Of a DNA stretch of 64,000 nt, positions 1 through 9,482 are shown piece by piece; within the stretch, counting starts at the first letter, position 1; every line of letters starts with the position of its first letter. A program made the translations under genes and the position numbers. The notes below the pieces were generated by a model that worked only from the letters and a program-made list of their open reading frames with translations, was not told where the DNA came from and made no database searches. Source of the stretch: Exobasidium rhododendri. Its lineage: Eukaryota > Basidiomycota > Exobasidiomycetes > Exobasidiales > Exobasidiaceae. The DNA lies in assembly GCA_026210745.1 (NCBI GenBank), contig CP110630.1:4774001-4838000 (forward strand), in the 5' to 3' direction.

Positions 1-1417
1 ATCGTTTCGCACTACGTAGACGAGTCCAAGGTGATCGTTGACCTGGTGGAATGCAAGGGTTGTATCCGGTGCAAGGCGCATTACGCTGGATGCGTACCGA
101 TCTGCACCGTGTCCGTCCTTGTCGTACTTGACACCACTGCTACTATAGAGACCGCTAAACTGCACAAGAAAGGTAAGGTAATCGGATATCATGTCGAATG
201 TCGCCTCGTCAAAGGGGCTGCCGTCTGCAGTGACATATGTCTTGCTTGGTACGTCGAATAAGAACACCTTTTCCAGCTTGGACGACTGGAGATAGGAATA
301 AAATGGAAGCGTCAGGCCTCCCCTCTCTCCACACAAGTGACAGCTTCCTTCTCCACACTCACGCTGCAGAGACCGTTGCAGATCGATTCCAACGTCCTTG
401 ATACTTCTACGTTCATTAAGTCGATCTGTACCCGAGACCAGGCAATGTTGATACTGCAATTCAGGATTGAGGTGACATGGAAGGAAAGCCGGACATCTCG
501 TTCCAGGTCGGATCCAATCCCTGACGGCAGCCCCGCCGATGTGAAATTGGACAGCATGGCGGAGGACGAGCGAAAGTAGGACGAGTGGCCTACTTCTCCA
601 CCGCCTTCTTGTACCGAGTCATGTTGCAGCTCCAAATTGGAATCTTGAGCAGCTGCAGCTTCTGCAATTATCTCATGAGCTGTCGGTGCAAAGATGAAGG
701 ATTGATTCGAGTCCGAAAGGTTGTCGGCTACTCTGGACTGGATGTCTTGCAGCGTGTCTGTGTTGAAGAGGAAGATAAGGTGATTCGTGCGGTCAGCATA
801 CAGCAAAGGGGGAAGGGGGGTGTTGCATCTGCTGGAGGAGGCCCCCTCAACTCACCATATCGATAATCATTGCTGTGCCCGTCAGCCTTGTGCACAAAGA
901 CATGGAAGTGTATGAGTGGATTGTAGGAATACGCGCTTAGGATCACATCATTCAGCCGCTCCAAGGCTTCGAAATACTCTCCCTACGAGACAGGCGTAGT
1001 CAGCAAACAAGTTGTCTTCCAGCCCTTCTTCCTCCTGCTGCCATCATCACCCACCTGCGAGTCGACGACAAAGATAATAGCGGAACATTCCGTCCAATAC
1101 AGCTGATCTCCAGTCCCAAAGGCCGCCTTTCCCTTTGCATTACTATCCTCCGCCTTGTCTCCACCGGCCTTCGTCGCTGTGTTACTAGGCATTGAAGTAA
1201 AATTACTGGTACCATCCCATATCTTCATGCAATGAAAGGCATTGACTGTGTAGGGTTCGCTTTTGTGGGCTTGCGTCACACCTTCTTGCAGCGCATCTTC
1301 CGGATTCAACGATTCAAATACCACCTGAAAGGATGAACTTTTCCCCGCCTTTCTCAACCCCAGAATGAGCACCTGATCTAGCGCGGGCTTATTCAGACGA
1401 CTTTCGCTCTGCGTCAT
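1..1417 (-). CDS. Gtr2/RagC-type Rag GTPase, 3' end cut by window edge
   Basis: Rag-family small GTPase; Gtr2/RagC pairs with Gtr1/RagA on the vacuole to pass amino-acid signals to TORC1. Exons on the minus strand are 1417-1055, 982-856, 757-363 and 285-<1, with introns of 72, 98 and 77 nt. At least 390 residues are visible and the C-terminus is missing. The P-loop GLRKAGKSS lies near residue 20, IIFVVDSQ follows, HKAD replaces the usual NKxD as in RagC, and the roadblock half (KLEKVFLFDVPSK, TTLAFHQVNDHLGLVY) is well kept. Two oddities: the switch-II segment reads KIWDGTSN instead of WDFPGQ and runs into a Gly/Lys/Ala-rich insert, and a roughly 65-residue low-complexity insert sits after DIQSRVADNLSD. 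The start is the only ATG before the P-loop. An unseen intron in exon 1 could explain the first oddity. The family call is firm; Gtr2 rather than Gtr1 rests on HKAD. Confidence 0.85.
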
Positions 1418-2623
1418 CTTTTCATGCCGATTCAGGTGATGAATATGGTGGTGTCAGGGCAAGAACAGAATGAAAAGCGAGGTGGAACGGCGCGGACAGT
1501 CTGGACAGCACGGGGGTCCGGGCCTGCAGACACTCAAGTGACGACGAGAAGAATTTCAACAGAAAGATAAGATTCCCAATTTTTACTGGCGCATAAACTC
1601 TGGTAGCGGCATTTAGAGATTGGAACGAGGAGATTGGACGTGGCTCGCGTGGGGGAGGGCATGACACACCATAACTCTGCAGAGGCAAAAGCAGAAGCCG
1701 GTGCTCGATCAAGCAAGGCAACGAAAGCTTGCGGGTCCTACTCTGCCTAAGTCAAATGAGAGCTAGGATACCTCCTCGACTAGGTCAGCGGGACACTTCC
1801 TGCGGAAGTGCAGACCAGAATAGCACGGCGCGAAGAATGCATGCCGTCTTATTCAGCTCTTCCTCGATTCCCGCCGTCTTGACTCAAAGTAGTCTGTGCG
1901 CCATGTCAACTTGTGCGTGGCACCAGTAGAATGAGCAAGCAGCCAGGATGCAGCGTTCTCACGGGGTACTCCGTCATCAGCTATCGTGTCTTTCCAATGC
2001 TCACTTTCCCTCGACTCTTTCTTGTATGGAACATTCATATCCTCTTGACATGGACGTTCCTGCCTTTCGTCTTTTCTTCGTCATGATGCCTCCCACTCGA
2101 TTGACACGAGCTCATGAATTGCACAAGAGGGGTGAGCGGTATTCGATTACCCAATGAAGACTCTCTCTGTGTGAAGTTAATTGAGCCAAGGTAGCCTCCA
2201 CTCTCCCACCTCTACCTCCAGCTGTTCTGAACCGCCATCACCACCTTGTCAACACGATAATCTCTGCTCAGACCAGCATAGTAGCGACAAGCAATCCAAC
2301 ACCGTTTTCATTTTCTCAGACAGAGTATATTGGTGAGGATGCCGCTGCCGTCTGGTCTAGATCTGCTTTTTCCAGGTCGATGTCTCCTATTCAGTGGATA
2401 GTATTCATGCTCGTATCTTATTTTTTCTCTTCTGATCAATCCTGTGGTCTGAAGTCACTCTTTGTGCATTACCTCCTTCTCTTTCTCGTGGGTCGTAACT
2501 CTTGGAGTAACCTTAATTAGCAATCAACAACCGTCCCGTCCGCGCCTTTGTCACAAGAGGAAATAGTATGATGACAATTTGCATGCTTTCTACGATTGCT
2601 GTATACAATACCGTTTAAAGCTC
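1418..2623. other. Intergenic region between two minus-strand genes
   Basis: This stretch holds the upstream region of the Gtr2-like gene and the downstream region of NDUFA5. The open frames in it are short, have no family resemblance and lack sensible splice partners. I looked for tRNA B-box and spliceosomal snRNA motifs and saw none. A small non-coding RNA gene cannot be excluded by eye. Confidence 0.5.
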
Positions 2624-3192
2624 CTACTCGTTTGTGGCTGCCTCTTCTGCCATGTCAAAGTAACTCCATTGGTGAGGAGCAGGTGGATGCTCTAGTGGCT
2701 CATGGCTGCATAGAAATGGCAAGGTATGAGCATTATATTCTCGCACGCCTCTTTGCCTCAACTCTTGACTTACGACTTCCATTCGAGCATCTTTGCTGCA
2801 AGCTTCAACTCATCATTGGCTTGGATCACCACCTCTTCAATCTGACCAGCGTCGATCTCCAATTCGAGCTGCTGAATGACCGATTCCACCTTTTCCTTGT
2901 CTCCGCTATTCATTGCATCTTGCTGAAAGCTTTCCACCTTCTTGAGAGCCGCTAGCCGACTTTCTGTTAGAGCTTGAGTGGCTTGGCGATATACCGATTC
3001 TGACGGTAAAGACTGTAAGAAAGACAGTGTCTTGTTGTATGTTTCGCTTAATGCTTGAACAGGAGCTGGATGAACGGCAAGTCCAGTCAATTCAGTTGTT
3101 GCCTTGGCCCGCAATAGTGAGGAGGCACCAGCGGCAGCACTAGTGATCGTGCTTGCACTTGATGCAGCACGAAGGACTCGAGTCGCAAGCAT
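2624..3192 (-). CDS. Complex I subunit NDUFA5/B13 (29.9-kDa type), mitochondrial
   Basis: Accessory subunit of respiratory NADH:ubiquinone oxidoreductase, in the peripheral arm on the matrix side of the inner membrane. Exons are 3192-2774 and 2705-2624 (minus), joined by a 68-nt GTAAGT...CAG intron that splits a Ser codon; the product is 166 aa. The N-terminus (MLATRVLRAASSAS) is Arg/Ser/Ala-rich without acidic residues, as expected for a mitochondrial presequence. The family core follows: TGLAVHP, a run matching the conserved YRQATQALTESRLAALKKVE region, GQIEEVVIQANDELKLAAKM, then EWKSHEPLEHPPAPHQWSYF across the splice junction. That tail, and the Trp-Ser-Tyr-Phe ending, confirm the second exon. 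The start is the first ATG with a presequence. The promoter is short, because a transposable element begins 163 bp upstream of the start codon. Confidence 0.92.
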
Positions 3193-3324
3193 GTCGATCT
3201 TGGGTGCAAGGCTGTATGAGGCTTCGAAATAAGACAGTGTCTACGATCTGACGACACTGACTGACTTACGGCAACTGTTAGTTGAACGTCTCTTGGAGAG
3301 GGTGACAGGCTGGTCCACCAAATA

Positions 3325-3330
3325 CACGTG
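3325..3330. promoter_or_regulatory. CACGTG box upstream of NDUFA5
   Basis: A CACGTG palindrome lies 133 bp upstream of the NDUFA5 start codon. Such boxes bind bHLH factors of the Cbf1 type. The surrounding AAATACACGTGC (3320-3331) equals the inner edge of the neighbouring element's terminal repeat, so it may instead be a relic of an older insertion. Function is inferred. Confidence 0.3.
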
Positions 3331-3355
3331 CAGAGAAAGAGGTCCCATTTGTATA

Positions 3356-6206
3356 CCATGCGCTACTACCATGCGCTACCACTAGTAAATACACGTGCGT
3401 TTTTCGACCACTAGTGAATACGCCGTGTACGACATGCTGTATCACCATGACCGCTTGTCCAATGTAGAATAGCTCCTAACAAAATAGAATTGTATGAAAA
3501 TTTTGAGCAACCTTGTCTGAACCAAAAAGTGTGAAACATGCCGTTTTGAGTGAGCTGCTCTAAGTGTGAAATTTTATTAGGCCCTTAAAAACCAGTCAAA
3601 AAGTCCCGGGAACGCGAACACCATACACGGTGTATTGATGGCCACCACGATGCTACCATAACATCCTCCGAAAAGTATGAGACTTTGATACATTGTGTAA
3701 AATTATAGTATTATATATATGGGGTGTGAAAAAAAATGAGAAGATACATATGAAAGAGAGGAGATATAGAGGTATCGAGCCACTACGCCAGAAGGGTCAA
3801 TACTACAAAAAAAGTCATGGTCACGGTACAAAGTTTACGCGATTCTAGCTCTGTTGCCTCAGCGCAATGGTTTTAAGCTTCGAAAACTTGTGTATAGCAT
3901 CCTAAGTATCGTATCTAGCACTCCATTCATTTAGAATGACCATTTGTTCTCAATAAGGGCGTGTCGGTACAAGTTTCTCAACCTCACTTTAATTGACCCC
4001 CAAAAACAGACTCGACTTCAATTATCTCCTTCTTTTGTCAAAATGTTGTATTTTGGGACTTAGTAGATGTTTTAGCTGTATATCAGAGCAATGTATGCTA
4101 TTAATACTATTTGCCCTAAAAGAGCCTGCAGATCACACAAATGAGCTTCGTAGATGGTAAAATGGTCAAATTTGGGTCATTATGGCAGTTTCACGGTCCT
4201 AAAATGACCCGATTTTGCTATCTTATCTGATAGACGTCGTGTTGAGTTCATACTATGCAAATATATGCAAAATTAGTGGGAAAAACGATTCAATGCTTAA
4301 AAATGACCAATTATTAATCATGCTGACGAGTAAACGGCCTTTAAAGCTTTTCAAGTTCATTTTCAATGGTGTACCCGATCAGCATGATTCTGGGCTTGAC
4401 ATACCCCAAAAGCAACTTTGTACCTAATAAAAGTTGTTCATTACTATCTTCTGTATCGTTTTCTGCTTTTAAATTTGTATATTATTAATGAGAATATGCT
4501 GCAAAACAAGATACCGCTGACACCATGGTGCAAAATTTCTAAAAAATGATGGCGTAGCTCGTATTTTTCAGTGATAGCTTTTTGGACGCGCACGAAACCG
4601 ACACACCATCTTCTCTTATAGGAAAACTTCATCAAATTTCATCAGAGCGTTTAAGTTACATAGGGGGGGTAATCCGATAGGAGTGCATGGTCATGCCTGC
4701 GGCGTCAGAGGGCGCAAATAGGGGCCAGGAGAGCGTCAATCGGGTGTTTTCACGTTCCCGAAATCACGTGTATTTACTAGTGGTAGCGCATGGTACTATT
4801 AAATACACGTGTGTTTTTTGACCACTATTGAATACGCCGTGTACGACATGCTGTATCACCATGACCGGTCCCCCAATGTAAAGTAGTCTCTAATGAAATA
4901 AAATTGTATGAATGTTCTGAACAAATTTGTCTGAAAGAAGAAGGGTGCATCATGCCGTTTTGACTGAGCTGCTCTAAGTGTGAAATTTTATTAGGCCCTA
5001 AAAATTCAGTCAAAAAGTCCCGGGAACGCAAACACCATACACGGTGTATCGAAGGCCACCACGATGCTACCATAACATCCTCCGAAAAGTATGAGACTTT
5101 GACACATTGTGTAAAATTATAGTATTGTATATATGGGGTGTGAAAAAAAATGAGAAGATACATATGAAAGAGAGGAGATATAGAGGTATCGAGCCACTAC
5201 GCCAGAAGGGTCAATACTACAAAAAAAGTCATGGTCACGGTACAAAGTTTACGCGATTCTAGCTCTGTTGCCTCAGCGCAATGGCTTTAAGCTTCAAAAA
5301 CTTGTATATAGCATCCTAAGTAGCATATCTAGCACTCTGTTCATTTAGAATGAGCTCTTGTTCTCAATAAGGGCGTGACGATACAACTTTTATCAACCTC
5401 ACTTTTGTTGACCCAAAAAACAGACTCGACTTCAATTATCTCCTTCTTTTGTCACAATAATGTATTTTGGGACTTAGTAGATGTTTTAGTTGTATATCAG
5501 AACAATGTATGCTATTAATACTATTTGCCCTAAAAGAGCCTGCAGGTCACGCAAATGAGCTTCGTAGATGGTAAAATGGTCAAATTTGGGTCATTATGGC
5601 AGTTTCACGGTCCTAAAATGACCCGATTTTGCTATCTTATCTGATAGACGTCGTGTTGAGTTCATACTCTACAATTATATGCGAAATTAGTGGGAAAAAC
5701 GAATTAATGCTTAAAAATGACCAGTTATTAATCATGCTGACGAGTAAACGGCCTTTGTAGCATTTCATGGTCATTCTCAATGGTGTACCCGATCAGCATG
5801 ATTCTGGAATCAATACACAATAAATTCAGTTTTGAACTTAATAGAAGTTGTTCATTACTATCTTCTGTATTGTCTCATTTTCTTAAATTGTAAGTTATTA
5901 ATGAGAATATGCTACAAAGCAAGATACCGCTGACACCATGGTGCAAAATTTCTAAAAAATGAGGGCGTAGTGCGTATTTCTCAGTGATAGCTTTTTGGAC
6001 GCGCACAAAACCAACACACCATCTTCTCTTATAGGAAAACTTTGTCAAATTTCATCAGAGCGTCTATTTTACATAGGGAGAGTGATCTGATAGGAGTGCA
6101 TGGTCATGCCTGCGGCGTCAGAGGGCGCAAATAGGGGCCAGGAGAGCGTCAATCGGGTGTTTTCACGTTCCCGAAATCACGTGTATTTAATAGTAGTAGC
6201 GCATGG
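3356..6206. mobile_element. Outer copy (B) of a non-autonomous TA-flanked TIR element, interrupted by copy A
   Basis: Copy B runs from 3356 to 3368 and then from 4796 to 6206, about 1,424 bp once the inserted copy A (3369-4793) and one TA (4794-4795) are removed. It is flanked by TA on both sides (3354-3355 and 6207-6208). The rejoined left end equals the reverse complement of the right end (6178-6206) at all 29 positions, so the inverted repeats are perfect. They begin CCATGCGCTACTA and end ATTAAATACACGTG. The body is AT-rich compared with its flanks and has no recognisable coding sequence; the longest open frame (about 110 codons) is unlike any transposase. A TA duplication suggests mobilisation by a Tc1/mariner-like enzyme encoded elsewhere, which is inference. 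Confidence 0.85.
3369..4793. mobile_element. Inner copy (A) of the same element, inserted into the left inverted repeat of copy B
   Basis: Copy A is 1,425 bp with perfect 29-bp terminal inverted repeats (3369-3397 and 4765-4793) and TA at both edges (3367-3368 and 4794-4795). Removing it together with one TA restores the left repeat of copy B exactly, so this is a nested insertion and not a tandem duplication. Its body aligns with copy B along the whole length. Some stretches of more than 250 bp are almost identical, for example around 3720-3860 against 5130-5280; others, near the ends and around 3470-3540, are clearly diverged. Copy A has no coding capacity. Both copies carry a CACGTG palindrome at the inner edge of each inverted repeat. 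Confidence 0.88.
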
Positions 6207-6672
6207 TAAGAAGGCCCCAGATAGAGCTACCGTATGTAATCGATATCTTATCGTTATGAGAAAGGAATAGAAAACGTGTAAGACTTTCGTTCGAATCGAC
6301 CGCGACGGAGCTAGTGCAGCCAGAGAGGAGGTGGTAATATTTGGCTCGCGTTGATGAGACTTCGAAGGGGGAGAACTTAATCCAAAGAGGGAGAAAGTGT
6401 GTCAGATCAAAGTCTTCTCATCCTCTACAGACAGTCTTCGACTAAAGACCACAGCAGTCAACACCATCATCGACCTGTCAGGAGACAATACTAGCAGCAC
6501 AAGATCCAAGACTGCGATTGGCATTCGATCCATCGAGTGCTTGAGGCGGGCGTTTCCTCTCCTTTGGCTCTCCTCCTCTTCCCTGCTCTCCTTTTCAACT
6601 CCTATTCGATCGCTTTGGACTTATCTCGACGTATCTACCTCACAGCTACTGAAAGACTAGAAGCAGCCAGCA
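6207..6672. other. Upstream region of the Sds3-like gene
   Basis: This stretch lies between the element's right end and the start codon of the next gene. An ordinary open frame (6397-6660) shows no family resemblance and is more likely 5' untranslated leader. No clear TATA box or repeat is seen. Confidence 0.4.
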
Positions 6673-9055
6673 ATGGCAGGTTACCCTCCTCAGCAGCGTA
6701 AGTACCTAGTGAAGAAGAAGAAATGGAGTTGGGCCAGCACCTTTGCAGCCGCACTCGGCAGTATGCTCATATCTCCTCTTTCTTCTCCACTCGCTTAGAT
6801 TATGCTTCCGTACATCAACCTCCGCACGTAGCTTCCTACCACGTTCCAAGCTATCCGATACCTCCTGCTGCACCACATCATTCGTACCAAGCTCATATGA
6901 GTCCGGGTGCTCCTTTTCAATCCAAATATGCTCCACTCCCACCACCTGGAGCAAATAATAACACGGGATCGGGCGATAATTCGCATTTACACGCACAGCG
7001 ACAATCACAAGCTAAACTGATGCAAGCGCATCGTGGACAACATGATCAAATCGGTGTATTTGACCCTCATCACCTCCAATCCGCTCGACCGGCACCACAT
7101 CTACAGCAATCTTCACAAGCTGGACCCTCGCTATCTCGTGGACCCTCGCTCTCTCGTCCTCCTTTTCCTCCTGTTCCTTCATCCCACGTACAGCAACACC
7201 AAATCAATGCACCACCAATCCATCCTCACACGATTGCCTCTGCTCTGCCTAGTCATGCTCAAGCGCACAACTTCCACCAATCACAGCACCAGAACCATCC
7301 ACAGGCGGGCTATGGCGTTCCTATGCAAGCACGCGAGTACGAGCAACAGCCTCTTCAACAGATGATTCACGCCGGGCCGCGAATGGCGAACCAAGAGCAT
7401 CAGCTTGCGCCTCCTCCTCCTGTGCAAAACAGTGGCAACAAAAGATCAAATGTCAGTGCTCGAGAAAAAGACCGAGATGGAGGCGGAACAGTGCCAACTC
7501 CTACTCGAGGAGGGGCAGCAAAAAATGGAGGAGGGCCAAGAAGGGGAGGGGGAGTGCAGGAAAACAAAGCTGGTGCAATCGGTAGTAACAAAGGCGTCGG
7601 AAGTGGAACGGCAGCTGATAAGACGGCTGCAGCTGCCACTGCTGCTGCTGCTGCTGCTGCTGCTGCCATCTCAATGAAAGACGAGCCGATTCAAGAAAGT
7701 AAAAAGATTCGAAAGCGCAAGGAGGTAGTCGATCGCATCCACAAGGTGCACTGGGACACCATGGAGAATCGAGAAATGTACGTATGAGATGTTGAGATGA
7801 AGAGCTGCAAGACACTGACTCTACCATTCGTATTCTATAGACTCTACAATGACATGCAGCATGCACTGGCTACAACATCGTCTATTCTTCTTCTCTCTCC
7901 ATCGCTTTCTAGACCCTATCTTATGGCACTACATCGCCTTACTCTCGAACGGGATGCTCAACTACGTCAATCGGCTCTTCTGCATGCTCATCAAGTCGAC
8001 AGCGCTCGGATGGCATTTGAGCAGGAGAGAAACAAGGTGGAGGATGAAGCTCGTAATTCAAAGAAACTCGTTCGAGAAAAGCTTTTGGCTGCCGTTGAAG
8101 ATCGTAGGCGCAGGTTGAGAGAGGACAAGGAAGGTGGAGAAGGCATGTCAGGTGCGTAACGCCCATAAAAGGAGGGGGGACGGGGCGAATTAGCAGAACA
8201 CGTGCTCGCCCCTTCCCACTTGCACCATTTCCATAGTAACGACCCCACTGACACTCTCACTTACCCTTCTTTTCATTGAAACTTGATGCAGATACGCTCC
8301 TCGACCCTTCTACTCGACCGCATGCGACTAGAAAGCTGAGAAACAAGGGCAGCAGCTCTTCGAAGCGTGATCCAGACAGTGATGTAGCCTTGAGTGCGCG
8401 ACTCTCTCATCCCGCTACAAACGGAAATGCCGGCCCCAGTGGATCATCCCTTGGCCTTCTACTTACTGGCAATGCCAACGGAACAAACGGAGGAGATGGA
8501 AGTGCAACACCTCGAAGCGGTGAAGGTGGTGCTTATCTGGGAAATTTGAACTCTCTCGCCGAATTTGGTCAATTGAGTGGTTTCCAGGGTCCGATAGCTT
8601 CCCTTCCTCCCAGCAATTTCGACAGTGCATCGAACAACGCCGTCAGTCTGTTGCACTTGCAAGGTGTGGGTGGTGGCATGGGTGATTCCAGCTTTATGGT
8701 TGGCTCTCGCATCGCTCTTCAAAATCAAACAAAGGGTAAAAAGAAGCCTGGGGTGAAAGGAACAGCCTCCACTGGTGGCGGCCTCGGGGCAGGAATAGGA
8801 AATTCTGCGTTGACTGGCAACGCATTCAACGGCAGTGGAGCTGATGAAGACGACGATGGAACCGGCTCGAATCTGAGAAGTGTGGCCGCTGCGGTAGCCG
8901 CTGTGGCAGCAGCAGCGTCCATCGCCAGTGGAGCAGGTCGGCTTCGTTGGGATCAAGGAAAGAGCGTCGGTCAACTGACTAGTGCAAAGGACATTGAAAT
9001 CGAATCGGATCTAATCAATATTCGTAAAAGCGGAAACAAGCGAAGAAGGCGGTGA
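6673..9055 (+). CDS. Sds3/BRMS1-like subunit of a histone deacetylase complex
   Basis: Likely component of an Rpd3-type co-repressor, where Sds3 proteins hold the deacetylase to Sin3 in the nucleus. Exons are 6673-6697, 6799-7777, 7841-8151 and 8292-9055, giving 692 aa; the 25-nt first exon encodes MAGYPPQQ. Residues 9-300 are low-complexity, rich in Pro, His and Gln, with a poly-Ala tract before the domain. The Sds3-like region (about 315-440) reads RKRKEVVDRIHKVHWDTMEN, then a charged coiled-coil with YLMALHRLTLERDAQLRQSA, ARMAFEQERNKVEDEA and KKLVREKLLAAVEDRRRRL. The C-terminal 250 residues are Gly/Ser/Asn-rich and end in a basic KRRRR. The usual HPEYL motif is replaced by SRPYL with about 11 extra residues. 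A 33-nt stretch there looks like a mini-intron but stays in frame. Dep1 or another BRMS1-family role is possible. Confidence 0.75.
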
Positions 9056-9482
9056 TGCATTTCCATTGTAGCTTTGTACTCTAGCAAGCCGTTGCTCGAT
9101 CCACTGCGCTCAATTTTTTACCACCGACTTTACCACACGAGAGGGAGGTGTGGCCTCCTTGACTCACTCTTCCTCCTTCTTCATCTCCCTGCTACTATCA
9201 AATTGTAATCGTTGGGCTTCTCCCTTCTTCGATGGTCCAACAAACCTAATCTCTCTTCAACCAATCCCTTTGTGTATATACTTCTCCCCTCTTTCAGCAA
9301 GCTAAAGATGCATCTCTTGCAAGGTCCTCCAACGTGACGGTTGTAGATGTGAATTTCATTTGATTTCTTTCTTTACGAGCCGTCTTACAGAATTTGATTA
9401 GACACACAACAACGAGACGGGCGAGAGAAGGAAGAGAGAGAGAGAGAGATTTAGGAAGAAAAAGAAGAAAAAGAAAGAACCC
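9056..9482. other. Convergent 3' region
   Basis: Space between the stop codons of the Sds3-like gene and pyruvate carboxylase. It contains T-rich and TATATA-containing stretches expected of 3' untranslated regions and a purine tract with a (GA)n run near 9430-9450. No gene is seen. Confidence 0.5.

Noticed and set aside
2161-2600. Candidate small non-coding RNA gene (snRNA or snoRNA)
   Set aside because: I looked for the conserved 5' ends and Sm sites of U1, U2, U4, U5 and U6 and for paired C/D boxes and found no convincing set.
4825-5163. 112-codon minus-strand open frame inside copy B of the element
   Set aside because: It is not kept in copy A despite high DNA similarity, and it has no transposase-like motif.
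3369-6206. Simple tandem duplication of a 1.4-kb unit
   Set aside because: The left end of the second unit lacks 13 bases that are found at 3356-3368, and TA dinucleotides flank the inner unit. A nested insertion explains every base; a tandem duplication does not.
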